Of a stretch of 64,000 bases of DNA, positions 30,800 through 42,130 are shown piece after piece (position 1 is the stretch's first letter; each line of letters begins with the position of its first letter). The stretch is from Massospora cicadina (lineage: Eukaryota > Entomophthoromycota > Entomophthoromycetes > Entomophthorales > Entomophthoraceae): the NCBI GenBank assembly GCA_022478985.1, contig JAKSZP010005281.1:124001-188000 (forward strand), in the 5' to 3' direction. Made by a program: the position numbers and the translations under genes. A model generated the notes under the pieces. The model was not told the DNA's origin. It did not search any database and was given only the letters and a program-made list of their open reading frames with translations.

Positions 30800-31762
30800 A
30801 TTTCAACACAGCGATGATGCTCTGACTGGACCAATTTGATATGATTGAAGATGGGGGAGTGAGTTGGGGGAGGAAGTTCGTCAGAAGCAGAGGAGCACAG
30901 AGTTTGCACGAAGGCTGAAATCCAAGATGACGGAGGGTCAGCCACACTGGTACCATGTAGATTTCATGAAAAGGGTTGGGGTGCTATACCACAAGTCGAG
31001 TGTATGGGTATCTAACCCATCATTACAATGGAAGGTAATCTGGGCCTCTCATGACCATCTTCTGGCAGGTCACCTGGGAGTAGGGAAGATGGTGGAATTG
31101 GTACAGCGGTAGTATTTGTGGCCGGGCCTTCATAAGGATGTCCAGAAGTATGTGCGGGAGTGTTTGGTATGTGCGAAGTTAAAACCATTGAGAAAACAGC
31201 CATTGGGTAAGTTGAATCCACTGCCAATACCGCAGGCCCCTTAGAGTTTGATCAGTGTTGATTTCATAGTGGGACTTCCAAAGGTACAGGGGAAGGACGC
31301 GATTATGGTGTTCATAGATAGACTTATATACTGAGTTCTTCCCATGCACCGAGTTTTTTTGGCAAGGGATGCAGCAAGGGTTTTCATCGATGAGGTGTTC
31401 TCCTGACATGGATTACCTGAGGAGATCATTTCAGATTGTGGCCCACAATTCGTTTCAAAATTCTGGTCAAGTCTATTGGGTAGTCTGGAAATCAGGCCAG
31501 GTCAGTCCTCGGCATACCATCCACAATCCAATGGTCAAACTGAGAGGGTGAACCAGATACTTGAACAGTATCTGCGATGTTACATGTCCAATCAACAGGA
31601 CAATTGGGTATCGTGGGTCCAGATGTCCCAGTTTGCTTACAACAACAACTCTCAATCCTTGACGGGAATGTTGTCGTTTTTCATAAATCATGGACTCAAC
31701 CTTAGTTTGAACGGGGGATCTGCAGGCGGCATATGTCATGGGGCGAATGAAATGATATTACC
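30800..31762 (+). pseudogene. pol: gypsy-2 integrase zinc finger and core
   Basis: The HHCC finger reads SHDHLLAGHLGVGKM at 31049-31093, with CLVC at 31161-31172. SVDFIVGLPKV at 31255-31287 has the first catalytic Asp. ISDCGPQF at 31428-31451 has the second (codon 31434). NGQTERVNQ has the Glu (codon 31542), giving an exact 35-residue spacing. In-frame stops lie at about 31111, 31243, 31337 and 31404. The usual H-G or R-G after ISD is C-G here. Confidence 0.9.
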
Positions 31763-32262
31763 ATGTCAGAAATCAGCAAGATGCTAAAGGGAAAATTGGA
31801 GCAGGAAATAGCTCAGCAGAAGTGGCAGGCAGATCGGTGGAGGGCGCCAGATCTGGCGTTTGAACCTGGGGACTGGGTTTTGGTAGCGGCCAAGAACTAT
31901 GTCATCTCATTCAAGAGTCGTAAGCTAGGTCCAAAGTTTCTGGGCCCATACCAGATCATCTGAGCTATTAATTGGGTCGCCTTTGATTTGAGTTTACCAG
32001 TGGGTTCCAGAGCCCATCCGGTGATTCACACTTCCCAACTAGAGGCTTTTGGGTGTGAGGGGACAGAGAATCCCAGTCCGCTGAATCCTAGAGAAGGGGA
32101 GATGCCAGAGTATGAGGTGGAATGGATACTGGATGCCAAGTGGGTGAGAGGCTGACAGCAACTGCTGGTGAAGTGGAAGGGCTATCTGGTAGAGGAGGCG
32201 ACATAGCAAATGATGGAGGACTGTGCGAGGTGCTCAGAGAAGGTCTGGGAGTTCTAGTCTTC
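31763..32262 (+). pseudogene. pol: gypsy-2 integrase C-terminus with chromodomain
   Basis: FEPGDWVLVAAKN (about 31859-31897) and KLGPKFLGPYQII (31922-31960) form the GPY/F module. A stop at 31961 is followed in frame by a typical HPVIHTSQLEAF linker. The chromodomain starts EVEWILDAKW (32114-32143) and includes LLVKWKGYLVEEAT (32163-32204). The W-E-P position is a stop (TAG), explainable by one G-to-A change. A final stop lies about 20 bases before the 3' LTR. Confidence 0.88.
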
Positions 32263-32274
32263 ACAGGGGCGTGA

Positions 32275-32920
32275 TGTAATGGATCAGGAGGCACCTGATC
32301 CGTACAATGATTTGGATTGGGTGGAGTTTGATCTGAATGTGGCCCTGATTCAACAGGCATCAAACTTGGTAAGTTTGGAACTGGAAAAAATCGCCATCCT
32401 AAATCTGAATCACCTCCACAGAATGATGACAGGCTTACACAGGGCTTGGATGGTGATCCGGTGGGATGGCAAATCTTCACTAATGATGTGGTGGTCAGGG
32501 CTCAGAAGAGTCTAACTAAAAGGAAAGCTTATTTGATATACACAGTGCATTATTTAAGGGAAGACGTGGCAGCCCTGTAGGGAAGTTGCGTCTTCTACAA
32601 TGAAAATGGAAATAAAAAATATTAGCTGGCTTGGATAACATTAATTTTATTTATTAAATAATCAGATTGGATCGAAGTCATGAGCTCCAATAGTGAGCTT
32701 GGTGTGGCGTTGGCGTCATTCTTGGCCCTTTCCTGGTCCCAGACCCTGCTACAGATGTGCAGCGTCATGGGAACAGTGGTACAAGAATATGTGGCAATGA
32801 CGAGACATGGTGGTCAGGTTTGGGGATGGGCCTCAGCAGGCCTGTACCTAGTATGGTTAGTAACATGGCTCTTACTGCCCAATTTGTTCGTTGCAAATTG
32901 GTGCAAACCTTCCCGTTACA
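32275..32920 (+). repeat. gypsy-2 3' LTR
   Basis: 646 bp matching the 5' LTR end to end. It begins TGTAATGGATCAGGAGGCAC and ends TTCCCGTTACA. It is preceded by TCACAGGGGCGTGA, a weak polypurine tract. The AGTAT target duplication follows directly. Confidence 0.93.
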
Positions 32921-33059
32921 AGTATAATGAACAACGGTTAAGTGTTAGCTGAACCATTATCAGTTCAGATTTGAGTTTCCTGTCATAATACAGGTACTTT
33001 GTATCAAGTTAAGGAATAAACCCTTACAAACCTGGGCAGTGACCACTTTTCTAACAATA

Positions 33060-34379
33060 TCCTTTGGGCGTGGGACTTGAAATCAAGAAGGCCCTTTCCG
33101 CCTTCACACTTTAGCTTTGAACAGAGTATCAAGGCAATTGGAGCTGCTTTCTCTTTGAACCAAAGGAAGGTGTGAAGCAAAGTCTCTATTTTTCTTCTTC
33201 AGGTTTGGGTTCATTAAAAGCATGTTGGTGACATACCAGAGTTTGTAGAGAATGAAGAAGTTGAGGATCAGCACTTTTTACTCAAAGATGAGGTGCACGT
33301 GTTTCCATCAGGCCATTCAAGCTGACTACTCAACAGTACCTCCTGTTCAGTTTTAAGTACCACCAGACCATTAACATTAAAATAGAATTCCAAGGTAGCG
33401 GATCATCTGGGTGTTAAGGATCAGCACTAGATTGGAAGGTGAATAGAGGTTGGGTACGCTGATTCTCATTATGGAAGTTTATTAAGGTTGATGTTCGCAT
33501 TTAATGCTGATTGTTAAAGGCTCAGGAGTTCTTCAGCGTTTTGAGGTTGGATAGCGAGCTGATCCCTACTACGTTGTCATCAGCAAAGGCTTGAGTTTTC
33601 AGCAGCCACTTGGTGGAGTGAATGAGGCCTTAGAGTCTCGCGCCCACTGATACCAAGAAATTTTGTCCACAAACTTGAATAGTTTTGGTGACATGGGATC
33701 GCCTTGTCAGAGACCTTGGCCAATTGGGATATCATTTGTGAGCCATTGGCCACAATCACCTTTGCTGTAAGACCTGAATACAGCGTCAAGATCCAGGAGT
33801 GGAAAGTATTAGGAATACCTACCGCTATCAATGCCACATGCAAGAAGGGCCATGCTACCCAATTGTAGGCCTTCTCCAATTCAAGAATGATAAATTACCC
33901 CAGTTTGGATCCTTGCGTGTCCTGCAGAACGTTCTAGACGGTTCAATACTGTCCCAGATGGTGCAACTCTTGATTAACCCATACTGATCCTGCTTGAGGT
34001 ACGCTGTAAAATTGCCATTAGCCTATTTGACAGAATGCGTGTTATAAGTTTGTAGTTGGCGTTCAAGAAGGCGATCAGGCGCAGTTTTAAAATTGCCATT
34101 GAAGCCCCTTCTTGTAAAGTAGTACAACTTGGGTTTCCTGCACCCCAGCAATTTGGCACCCAGTTTAAAGAGGAGTTTTAGAGGCTGGCGAGCTCTGGCG
34201 CTATGCAGTCATGGCTAGCATTGTAAATTTCTGTACACATGTTGTCAGGTCCTGGGTTTTCCTCTTCAGCGACTCCTTTAACTTTTGTTTAACTTCATTG
34301 ATGATGATTTTTTCAGTTAACTTATGGACGTCATCTGATGAGCAGCCCCTTAGCGCTGTCCTGAACATGTCAATAAAGG
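33060..34379 (-). pseudogene. LINE-C reverse transcriptase (3' block)
   Basis: The frame 33580-33879 has MEKAYNWVAWPFLHVAL, the EKAYD-type motif A of LINE RT, and LTLYSGLTAKVIVANG, the following strand. The catalytic box AFADDNVVG is at about 33570-33590. A PGPDN-like stretch lies at about 34235-34255, within the frame 34201-34425. The upstream continuation resumes at 40968 after gypsy-3. The Asp pair is intact; the gene is otherwise broken. Confidence 0.82.
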
Positions 34380-34383
34380 ATGC

Positions 34384-34945
34384 TGTTTTTTTGGCGGTAT
34401 TGTTGTGATATATCATAAGGGTCACACAGGGTCAAACCCACCAAGCAACAGATGGACAATGTGAGGATCATCAGTCCTTAAGACAACCTAAAGATACAAT
34501 AAAAATACTAAGCATTTAGCTCTAAACACGCTTCTTTTTTTAAAATAATATTATCAGATGCCTTCTGCTCTGCTATCCTCTTTTCTGTTAACCACCATCC
34601 TTCTTCAGTTGTCCCATCTCGCCTATATATCAGCAACTTTGGTTGATACCACTTCTTTGGCTTAGAATATTCAGTTCCGTCATATTCTCATTGGCTCTGG
34701 ACTGTATGGTATTCTCAATTTCCCTATCACCTTAGTTTGAGGCAATCTACTTAATCTTTGTAAATTGTCAACATTATCTTATCGCCTTATTTGGAGGTAA
34801 TTCAATAATAACCCTTTCTGAACCATTGTTGCCTCATCCCAAGGCGTTCAAATATTTGTGTCACTATTGACCATGATTGGCAGTTTATAGCCTTTCCGCT
34901 GTAGCTTTTTAGGGCTTATTATTCAGTCACATCATAATCTCAACA
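34384..34945 (-). repeat. gypsy-3 3' LTR
   Basis: Reading minus it begins TGTTGAGATTATGATGTGAC at 34945. It aligns throughout with 40403-40967, with many mismatches, so the insertion is old. On the plus strand both copies share TTGGCGGTATTGTTGTGATA and GGGTCAAACCCACCAAGCAA. Confidence 0.9.
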
Positions 34946-34984
34946 TTACTCCCCCTCTTGACTGGATGCTAAGTCTCCTATAGT

Positions 34985-36240
34985 TTATATGCCCAAAGGA
35001 ACTTTGCATGCCTGGGTGATGATTTGACCGCACGCAGGGTCCTTTATAGTATATGTGTCAACACCTGTTTTCTCATTGATTTTTGAATGGACCAATCCGT
35101 ATGCTGGCCAATTTGTGCTTCCAACCAAGGCCAAGCTGGTCATGGAACAGAACCAGCTCTCCATCTTTGAACTAAGCCATCCCACTACACCGTTCTCAAT
35201 CAGAGGCCTGATTCCTTATTTTTTTAGACAGACTGAAGGGGTACACTTTAGTTTGAAACTTGATTATTTTGTTAGTTAAATTATTCAATTAACGTTGGGG
35301 ATCCTTTCGCCAGTATCTTCAATGCAGGCATAGAGCAGTGCTGGAAGAGCAGGGTGTCATCCATATAATTATTGAAAAGGACTCTTCCCTGTGGCAGAAT
35401 GATAGCTAATTTTATAAGCAAAAATGGCGGTGGAAAGGAGGTACTTCAATTACAAGGTCGATCTATTACTAATTTCTGGAGTATTTTCACCAACGTCCCG
35501 TTGACTCACTCAACCATCCTGTTGGACTTGGGGTGGTATGGGGTCATTAGGACTCTGTGGAAGGGCCATCAATTCATTGAGCTTGGGTAAAATGTGAGAG
35601 GTGAAGTTGGTCCCATTGTCAGTAAGGATTAACTGAGGACATCTGTGTCACTGAATAATACATTCCATCACAAACTTAGACAACGTGACTTCTCCCAGGT
35701 CCCATATCGCCCATGATTTTACCCTCCTGATATAGTGGTTGATTGCCACCAGAATATATTTGGATCTGTTAGCTCCCGTTGGCAGAGGGCCAACGACATT
35801 GAGAGAAGCTGTATGACGCGCAAAATGGGGTTTCACTAACCAGTATGAAGTCTTCTGGCGGAATGGCTTTTCCACTTGGCACTGATGGCAGCAGAAAATG
35901 GTTTCAATCACGTCAAAGTTCATGCTTTCCCAATAATAATGAGGTCACAACAATTCCCATTATCTTTCACATGTTACCATGTAAAAATGCCTTATATGCG
36001 CTTATGATAATAATAGGATGTGGCAAGGATCACAGGAAGTTCTTCGTAGAGTCTCCAATCTGTTTGCACAATTCCCTGTACTGCTAAAAGTAATGTCTCA
36101 CATATTATTTAGCGCTTTTATCACCGTATTTTCTGCTGAGTATTTTGTTATAATTCACATCGCTGAGATCCACCATATTGCAATGATTGGTAATCATGAT
36201 AAGCAATCAGAATTCTGGTGTTTTGCTCCAGGTCAATGAA
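34985..36240 (-). pseudogene. pol: gypsy-3 integrase
   Basis: The HHCC finger ends with CCHQCQVEKPF at about 35880-35912. The core begins NVVGPLPTGANRSKY (35760-35800), where relatives have Asp before V-G-P-L-P, so the first catalytic Asp is Asn. [13 protein letters not shown] is at about 35598-35640. [10 protein letters not shown] at about 35505-35540 holds the Glu and is followed by a stop. The C-terminal frame 34985-35185 has a GPY/F-like YTIKDPACG segment. No chromodomain follows before the polypurine tract. Confidence 0.88.
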
Positions 36241-36900
36241 GGATCTCGAAGTCATAACCTGCAGTTTGAGGTCCCATTGGGCTAGGCACCCTTTAGGTTA
36301 CTTAAGGTTCTGCTCCAGAATAACAAAGAGTGATCCGTCACAACTTTGAACTTCACGCCATGCAATTATACTCTAAATTGCTTATATGCATAGATTACCA
36401 CTAAGCACTCCCACTTGGTCATTGTATAATTACTTTTTTTAGTACTAGTTGGTCATTGTATAATTACGTTCATGGCAATTCAGACTTTGACTGCAGTATG
36501 CCACTGGGTGCTCCTCCCCCTCATCTTCTTTTTGGGATAGAACAACCCCTACAGCGGAAAGGGACGCATACATCTGGATGATGAAATCTTTATCAAATTT
36601 CAGATAGCATATCACTGGCGCACTGATCAGCGCCGTCTACATCTGTCAAAGGAGCATTGACGGCGTTCTGTCCATTTGCACATGGCATCCTTTTCTAAAA
36701 ACTCAAATAGTGGGCTCCTAATACAGCTGAAGTTAGAGATAAAGCGCTGGTAGTAGCTAACAATTCCCAAAATACCTGTATGTTGTGCTTACTGTTTGGT
36801 GTAGTCATTTTTTGATTGCCTCCACCATGTCCAGATGCAATTTCAGACCTTTAAAGTCTACCAAAAACCCCAGGTAAATAGTTGGTCTTTGAAGAAGTTA
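36241..36900 (-). pseudogene. pol: gypsy-3 RNase H region
   Basis: MTKWECLVVIYAYKQFRV at about 36370-36425 is the T-x-x-E-C-L-A-V motif, and VVTDHSLL at about 36325-36350 the TDH motif. SDCLS at about 36195-36212 ends the domain, where relatives have A-D-C-L-S-R. The segment TTGGTCATTGTATAATTAC is locally duplicated at 36416-36434 and 36448-36466, a short tandem event that breaks the frame. Confidence 0.75.
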
Positions 36901-37620
36901 CATATAGAGGCTTAATCTAGATGTTTGCATCAGAGAGCTGGCGGAATACCCCATCTAGATGATCAAAGTGCTCAGAAAAGGGTTAATAAAACATTGATGT
37001 TATCAAGGTCATGAGGATGTACGACAGCTTTAGGTCACCAAGGATAGTGTCCATGGCTCGTTGGAATGTGCCAGGGCGTTACATAGCCCTTGAGGCATAT
37101 GGGTCAGTTGGAACAGTCCAGTGGATGTGATTACGGCGCATTTCTCATGTTTCACCACAGGCAACTCGATTTGCCAGTAACCTAATATCAGATTCATTGC
37201 AGAAAAGTAGTGATCTCCTCCTAACTGATCCAACGCATCGTCAATCTGAGGCAAGGGATACAAGTCCTTCTTAGTATTACTGTTGAGCTTCTGGTAGCCT
37301 ATCACCACCAGGTTGGTACAGTCCTTCTTTTTTATTACAGAATGGGCGAAGCCCATAGACTCTTCAAAAGTTTGAGCATCCCTTGCTCCAGCAACTTATC
37401 AATTTCCTTGGTGATTACTTCTTCAGCTGCCCTTGATTGGTGGATCAGCTGAGACCTGATGAGGGGATGATCTTTGTCCAGTTGATGGACCACTCCCCGA
37501 GCACACTCTAAAACATGGTTGACATTAGCAAAAATTTCCTTATACTTCTAGAATAAAGTTATTACTTGGTCCTTTTGTTCTAATAATAACTCATTTTTTC
37601 TCCCACAGTACCACTGTCAT
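36901..37620 (-). pseudogene. pol: gypsy-3 reverse transcriptase
   Basis: The frame 37030-37356 opens MGFAHSVIKKKDCTNLVVI, then YQKLNSNTKKDLYPLPQIDD, then FSAMNLILGYWQIELP (the first catalytic Asp is Asn in A-M-N) and FQLTHMPQGLCNALA. The YxDD box downstream at about 36995-37010 is not readable in one frame. RT is therefore dead by substitution and by shift. Confidence 0.88.
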
Positions 37621-37693
37621 TACGCCAGGATTCAGCTTGACAGGTAAACTAAATTTATCAAACAACTTGAACTTTTGAACCTGAAGGACCTCC

Positions 37694-38430
37694 TCAACTG
37701 TGGGTCAAGTTTAAATACACCCCTATTTGATGCTGGCGGATTTTCATTGGTTTGTTCTGTAAATTCGCTAACAAGACCTTGATCTCCTCATTTCCTGGGA
37801 GTATAATGCCTGGAGACACATGAGGCTCAAGCCGCAATTTCTGATAATGCCCAATGACCTCCCCATAGAGCCCAGCTGGCACTTCCACCTCTAACTCAAT
37901 TTTCACTATAACTTGGTGTCAGGAAGGAATGAATATAGGTCCAGCAGCTCTGAGCGGCAGCCTTTGATAATCATATATTTACTGGGGAATGGCTATGGTC
38001 TTGCTCTTTAGTCGATGGTAGTGAACTGGAATCACCCCATCACTATATGCAAAGTTGATATGTCCCATGTGCACCAGGTCCTTCAACACTCCACTGGAGG
38101 TAAAGTAAATTGGGATCCGCTTCCCCAGAAATTCGAAGGTCTCTGAAGTCATATCAATGACAGCCCCAAAGTGTTGCATGAAAGCAGTTCATAATTACTT
38201 TTTGGTAGCACTATCACAGGGGCTACCATGACAATTGAACCAAACTGCAAAGGTAGTGCTCTGTATGCTCCCTCAGAATCTGTGCTTTCCGCTCTAGTGG
38301 TCCCATGCACCATTCAATGTTCTGCATCAGGTTTTAACGTCAACTTCACCACTAACTTGGTGGAAACTATGTTGACTGGGGCGCCCATATCTATATTAGC
38401 GCGAACTCTATTTTTTGCTACAAAGATGTC
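37694..38430 (-). pseudogene. pol: gypsy-3 retropepsin and connector
   Basis: NIDMGAPVNIVSTKLVVKL at about 38345-38400 matches the active loop seen intact in gypsy-4 as VIDTGAPVNI, with Thr changed to Met. An M-Q-H-F-G-A-V-I-D segment at about 38150-38179 is the second conserved strand of the domain. The frames 37979-38179 and 37694-37906 follow and align with gypsy-4 61519-61812. Confidence 0.82.
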
Positions 38431-38759
38431 ACAGTATGTACAATAGAATAAGAAAATATTGATTGTTTAATACTTGGACATTTAAGGGACCTCTTTTCCC
38501 AAGAAAACTCATAATCCCCTCACCGACTTTGGGGTATTATTTAGCAATAATGCCTACTGGAAGGGCGACGTTTACACCTTTCAGGGAAGGCGCATCTGCA
38601 GCTGGATCCAGCTCATCTGAAGAAGCTTTGTCAAACATTTGATGGGCGTACAGAATTGGTTGCTCCTGAGATCCTTCATCCAATACACCCTTGGCTTTCA
38701 CCCATGTCAATACATTGATTCCTCCAACCAGTTGTGGTATAAAAACTCGTCATCTTATT

Positions 38760-40333
38760 TAGGGACTTCCACTGGATATACTACAATTGATTCAGGTGGG
38801 ACGTTTGGGTTGGTATAGTGAGGTAGAGAGTCCTATCTCTAATCCGCTCCATCTTTTCTCTGATAGTATTGATCCTATTGCACATAGTGAACTTGACGGC
38901 TAAGGAAGCTTTGTGCAAGGTGGCAGGGTGACCACATTCAAAAACAATTAGCCCCGCAGGGACCGCGTACTTGGTTCTCATAAGAGGGACCAGGCCAATA
39001 GTTTATTTTTTGACAATTGGCCTAACTAGGGCCAGGTCAATAGGATGATTGCTGACAATTGGCATAACTAGGTCCAGGATGGTAGTCAGGCTGCTAACAA
39101 TTTTCATAAGCAGGGACATAGCAGAAGTCAGACTGCTGAAGATAACTTGTCCAAGGGTGAGGCGCATGATCATAATAAGTCTGGGGGTTACTAGGCAGAA
39201 TCTGGACAGGACAGGAGATTTACCCTGAATAAGAAGGTCTAGAAATGGCGGCAGTATGTTTCTGCTCTATATTAGCCGGAGGGAAGTTAGCGGAAAGACA
39301 GCACAAAAACTGAACAAACTTTGGCATGAGAACGTCATCGTCCAAAATTGGTGACATGACATTGTATAGCTTGTGATATGGCTTAACGGCGGAGGTCATT
39401 GTGATGCACACATAAGATTTTTATGAAGACCCTGACCCAATTACCACCTGGGCTTCCGCGGTAATTGGTCAGAAAATAAAGTGAGGGTCTCATTACGTTG
39501 GAACCCAATAGTCAAGAATTCAGCCTTTAGTTGTGACATCTTTGCAGTACTCCCAAACAGCCGCAGCACAGCATCGTTCATTTCTTGGTATGTAACGGAG
39601 CTGCTTGGAAGGTAGCATGTGACTTTATTGGCAAACCCAAAATTAAAGGCGAATATCAATAGTTTAGCTTCATGCTGATCCAAGGCGCCTTCCACTGCAA
39701 ACTCAAAATGCTTGAAGAAGCCGTGAATATTCCCATTGCAATCAAATGGAGGCAGCTTATCAATACAAACTTCCTCCTTTCACTCATAACTGCAACCTTT
39801 TGGGATGTACTGAAGAATGGGTCAAGACCCATAAGCGGTCTCCCAATGAGGAGCTGGTCCAGCGGCGGGTGGTCTGTTTGCAGATATAGAGGTAGCGTGG
39901 GCCTCTTTGTTGGACAGTACAGCCATTACTTGGGGATTTGGCTCTTTAATACATAGTCATCTCCAGAGCTGCCATCCTAGGTATAGTAGCTCACACCAGT
40001 GTCATATTCTCCATAATACAATTCTCCCTGAGCAGCCCCTTGTCACTCATCAGATTCTCAATGAGGGGACTGGAAGGTACCATCTAATTTCCGCTCTGCA
40101 CAATGCAGTCATTCAGTAGTGTCATCCAAGCGATTTGAAAGTTGCGTGTTTTGTTGGCCAAGAATCTTCATTTGATTAAACGTTCTGTCAAGATGGATCA
40201 TCACATCGTTTTGTTCCTGAAGGATTTTGTCCTGCTTCTTGAGAACCGAGTTTAAATCAAGTTTGAGTTCCGCATATTCAGCTGGTGCTGTGTGTCATAA
40301 GTATTCCCCATCAAAGCATACCTGATGCAACAT
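38760..40333 (-). pseudogene. gag: gypsy-3 gag
   Basis: The likely start is the Met at 40333 (MLHQVCFDGEYL), about 70 bases from the LTR. The homologue in gypsy-4 begins MLHPGYFD. A heptad-rich stretch follows, LKKQDKILQEQNDVM onward (about 40180-40270), predicted coiled coil. Capsid-like frames 39441-39695 and 39220-39411 share KMSQLKAEFLTIGFQRNETL and TSAVKPYHKLYNVM with gypsy-4. A degenerate zinc knuckle lies at about 38925-38965 (V-F-E-C-G-H-P-A-T-L-H). Confidence 0.8.
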
Positions 40334-40384
40334 GACTAGCAACTGGAGAACTTTATTTATTTTTTGTTGGGTTATCAATGGTAC

Positions 40385-40402
40385 CCATGTAGTGAGCACC
40401 AC
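40385..40402 (-). promoter_or_regulatory. gypsy-3 primer-binding site
   Basis: Minus-strand TGGTGCTCACTACATG begins one base inside the 5' LTR boundary. TGG pairs with the CCA tail of a tRNA. Gypsy-4 has the same site (TGGTGCTCACTAC) at the same distance. The tRNA is not identified. Confidence 0.7.
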
Positions 40403-40967
40403 AGTTAAAATTTTGGCGGTATTGTTGTGATATACCATAAGGGTTGCACAGGGTCAAACCCACCAAGCAACGGACAGACAATGTGAGGATCATTGGTCCT
40501 TGAGACAACTTATAGATAGAATAAAAATATGAAGTAATTAGCTCTGATCACACTTCTTTATTTTAATTAATATTAGCAGATGCTTTCTTCTCTGCTCTCC
40601 TCTTTTCTGTTAATCACTCCCTTCTACAATTGTCCCATCTTGCTTATATACCAGCAACTTTGGTTGATACCGCTCCTTTGGCTTAGACTATTGAGTTCTA
40701 CCATACTTTCATTGGCTCAAGCAGGGTATGGGATTCTCAATTTCCCTATCAATTTAGTTCAAGGCAATCTACTCAATATTCATTGAAAGTCAACATCGCC
40801 TTATCACTTTATTTAGAGGAGATCCAATATAAGCCTTTCTGACCCAATATTGCCTCATCCAATGGCGCTCAAATATTCATACACTATTGAACATGGACGG
40901 CGGATTTTAGCCAATATACCGTAGTTTTTTTTAGGGATTATTGTTCAGTCATATCAGAATCTTGACA
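40403..40967 (-). repeat. gypsy-3 5' LTR
   Basis: 565 bp. Reading minus it begins TGTCAAGATTCTGATATGAC at 40967 and ends near ATTTTAACT at 40403, next to the primer site. A TATA-like TTATATACCAG stretch (plus 40645-40655) is shared with the 3' copy (CTATATATCAG). Confidence 0.9.
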
Positions 40968-42130
40968 GATGAAGTTGCAGATTCTCTCATCTCTCAGTAC
41001 TGAAATGGTTTGCTATAAATTATTGATCTCACGCTTGATTTTGTAGAGTCAGAGGACAATGTACCTAATGGGATTCCACCTGCCAGATGTTGGCCTTGGA
41101 TCAAATTTCCTTGAGGCTAGCCAGGCCCTCTTTAATCATTGTCCCAGCAAAGCTTTGGAACTAATAGGTAGCTTTCACATAGCGCTCAGAGTCCTGTTTG
41201 TTTATTAGAAAGCTCAATAATGTTTGTGCATAGTCCAGTATCTGTTCCACCATTATTTGCTGTCCCACTGGGAAAGCTTCAGAATATCTAGATCATCCTT
41301 CAGCTGCTCTATGATGGCATTCATTTGTAGGCTTTGGTTTTTTGAACGTCATGCTATTGTGCTTGATTTTCTCTTTAACTTGGACCCATCATTCAGGGAG
41401 CCAAAACTCTGGCTGATGGTCCAAAAAAACTTTGATTAGCTTATCAAATCCATTTTTAAATTGTGCAGCTCCATTCCCCATCCCTCAGCGTCGCTTGTGC
41501 AATATTAATTCTCAGCATTTTGGGGGTTCACCCAGGTCAATTTATACACAGAAAATCATATGGTTGCTTTTGGAGTTTCTGCTAACTTCGCTATTAGATG
41601 CCAACAGCTTGAGGTCAGATGACACAATCATATAGTCCAGGAGAGAGCCTGTCTGCAGTTCTCTGCTGTAATCATATGACCACCTTGTGAGGTTAGCGGA
41701 GTCGCCATCCTCTTCATAAATCATAAGGTTAAGCCCGTATTGACCAAGTACTCTAGCATATCCTCATCCTTACATTTGGCGCACTCACTCATTTGTAATT
41801 TATACCAACTTGCATTTCTCCAACTGTTCAAATCTCCTGCTAGGACCATAGCTTCATTGGTTGGTTTCTCCAATAAGAGTTCCAAAAGGTTTAGTTTCTG
41901 TGGGTTTCAGTGAGGTGTACAATGCAACCACTCAGAGAGTCTTTCCATTTTCCTTATTTGTGGCAATGGCCACTAATATACATCCAGCACGAGTCTCCTT
42001 TATGAATACCAGGTTGATGTTCCTGTTCAGTGCAACAATAGACATATGATCCGTTCAAAGGGCTTGAAACCTTATCTGAAGGAACCTTGGGTGGCTTGTT
42101 GCATCTCTAGTTGATCTTGGAACCAATTTT
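40968..42130 (-). pseudogene. LINE-C RT start and endonuclease domain
   Basis: Continuation of LINE-C upstream of gypsy-3. The frame 41542-41724 contains SANLTRWSYDYSRE and LLDYMIVSSDLKLL, the same endonuclease C-terminal block as LINE-B 8480-8640, followed by a degenerate S-N-H at the S-D-H site. Its N-terminal half lies at 41830-42060. About 500 bases of linker (40968-41460) match LINE-B 7860-8380. Confidence 0.72.

Larger units (their letters stand above)
27366..32920 (+). mobile_element. gypsy-2: complete Ty3/gypsy chromovirus with LTRs and target duplication
   Basis: The element is 5,555 bp with direct LTRs at 27366-28012 and 32275-32920, both starting TGTAA and ending TTACA. Its flanks are identical: AGTAT at 27361-27365 and 32921-32925, a perfect 5-bp target duplication. 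Internal order on the plus strand is gag, protease, RT, RNase H, integrase, chromodomain. The LTRs differ at many positions, so the insertion is old. Pol is broken by stops at roughly ten places. The family is distinct from gypsy-1, although their integrases share the NGQTERVNQILEQYLRCYM segment. Confidence 0.95.
34384..40967 (-). mobile_element. gypsy-3: complete Ty3/gypsy element without chromodomain, nested in LINE-C
   Basis: Direct LTRs at 34384-34945 (562 bp) and 40403-40967 (565 bp) enclose, on the minus strand, gag, protease, RT, RNase H and integrase. The polypurine tract (minus GAGGGGGAGTAA, 34946-34957) adjoins the 3' LTR. A primer site beginning TGGTGCTCACTACATG adjoins the 5' LTR at 40401. 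The flanks are GATGC (34379-34383) and GATGA (40968-40972), a 5-bp duplication with one mismatch. LINE-C reads through when the element is removed. It is closely related to gypsy-4. Confidence 0.93.

Noticed and set aside
30352..30945. 197-codon minus-strand frame
   Set aside because: Antisense to the gypsy-2 RNase H frame, which has clear catalytic motifs on the plus strand.
32279..32952. Two open frames inside the gypsy-2 3' LTR, partly mirrored in the 5' LTR
   Set aside because: The corresponding frames in the 5' LTR differ or are broken, and LTRs are normally non-coding. Chance openness is enough.
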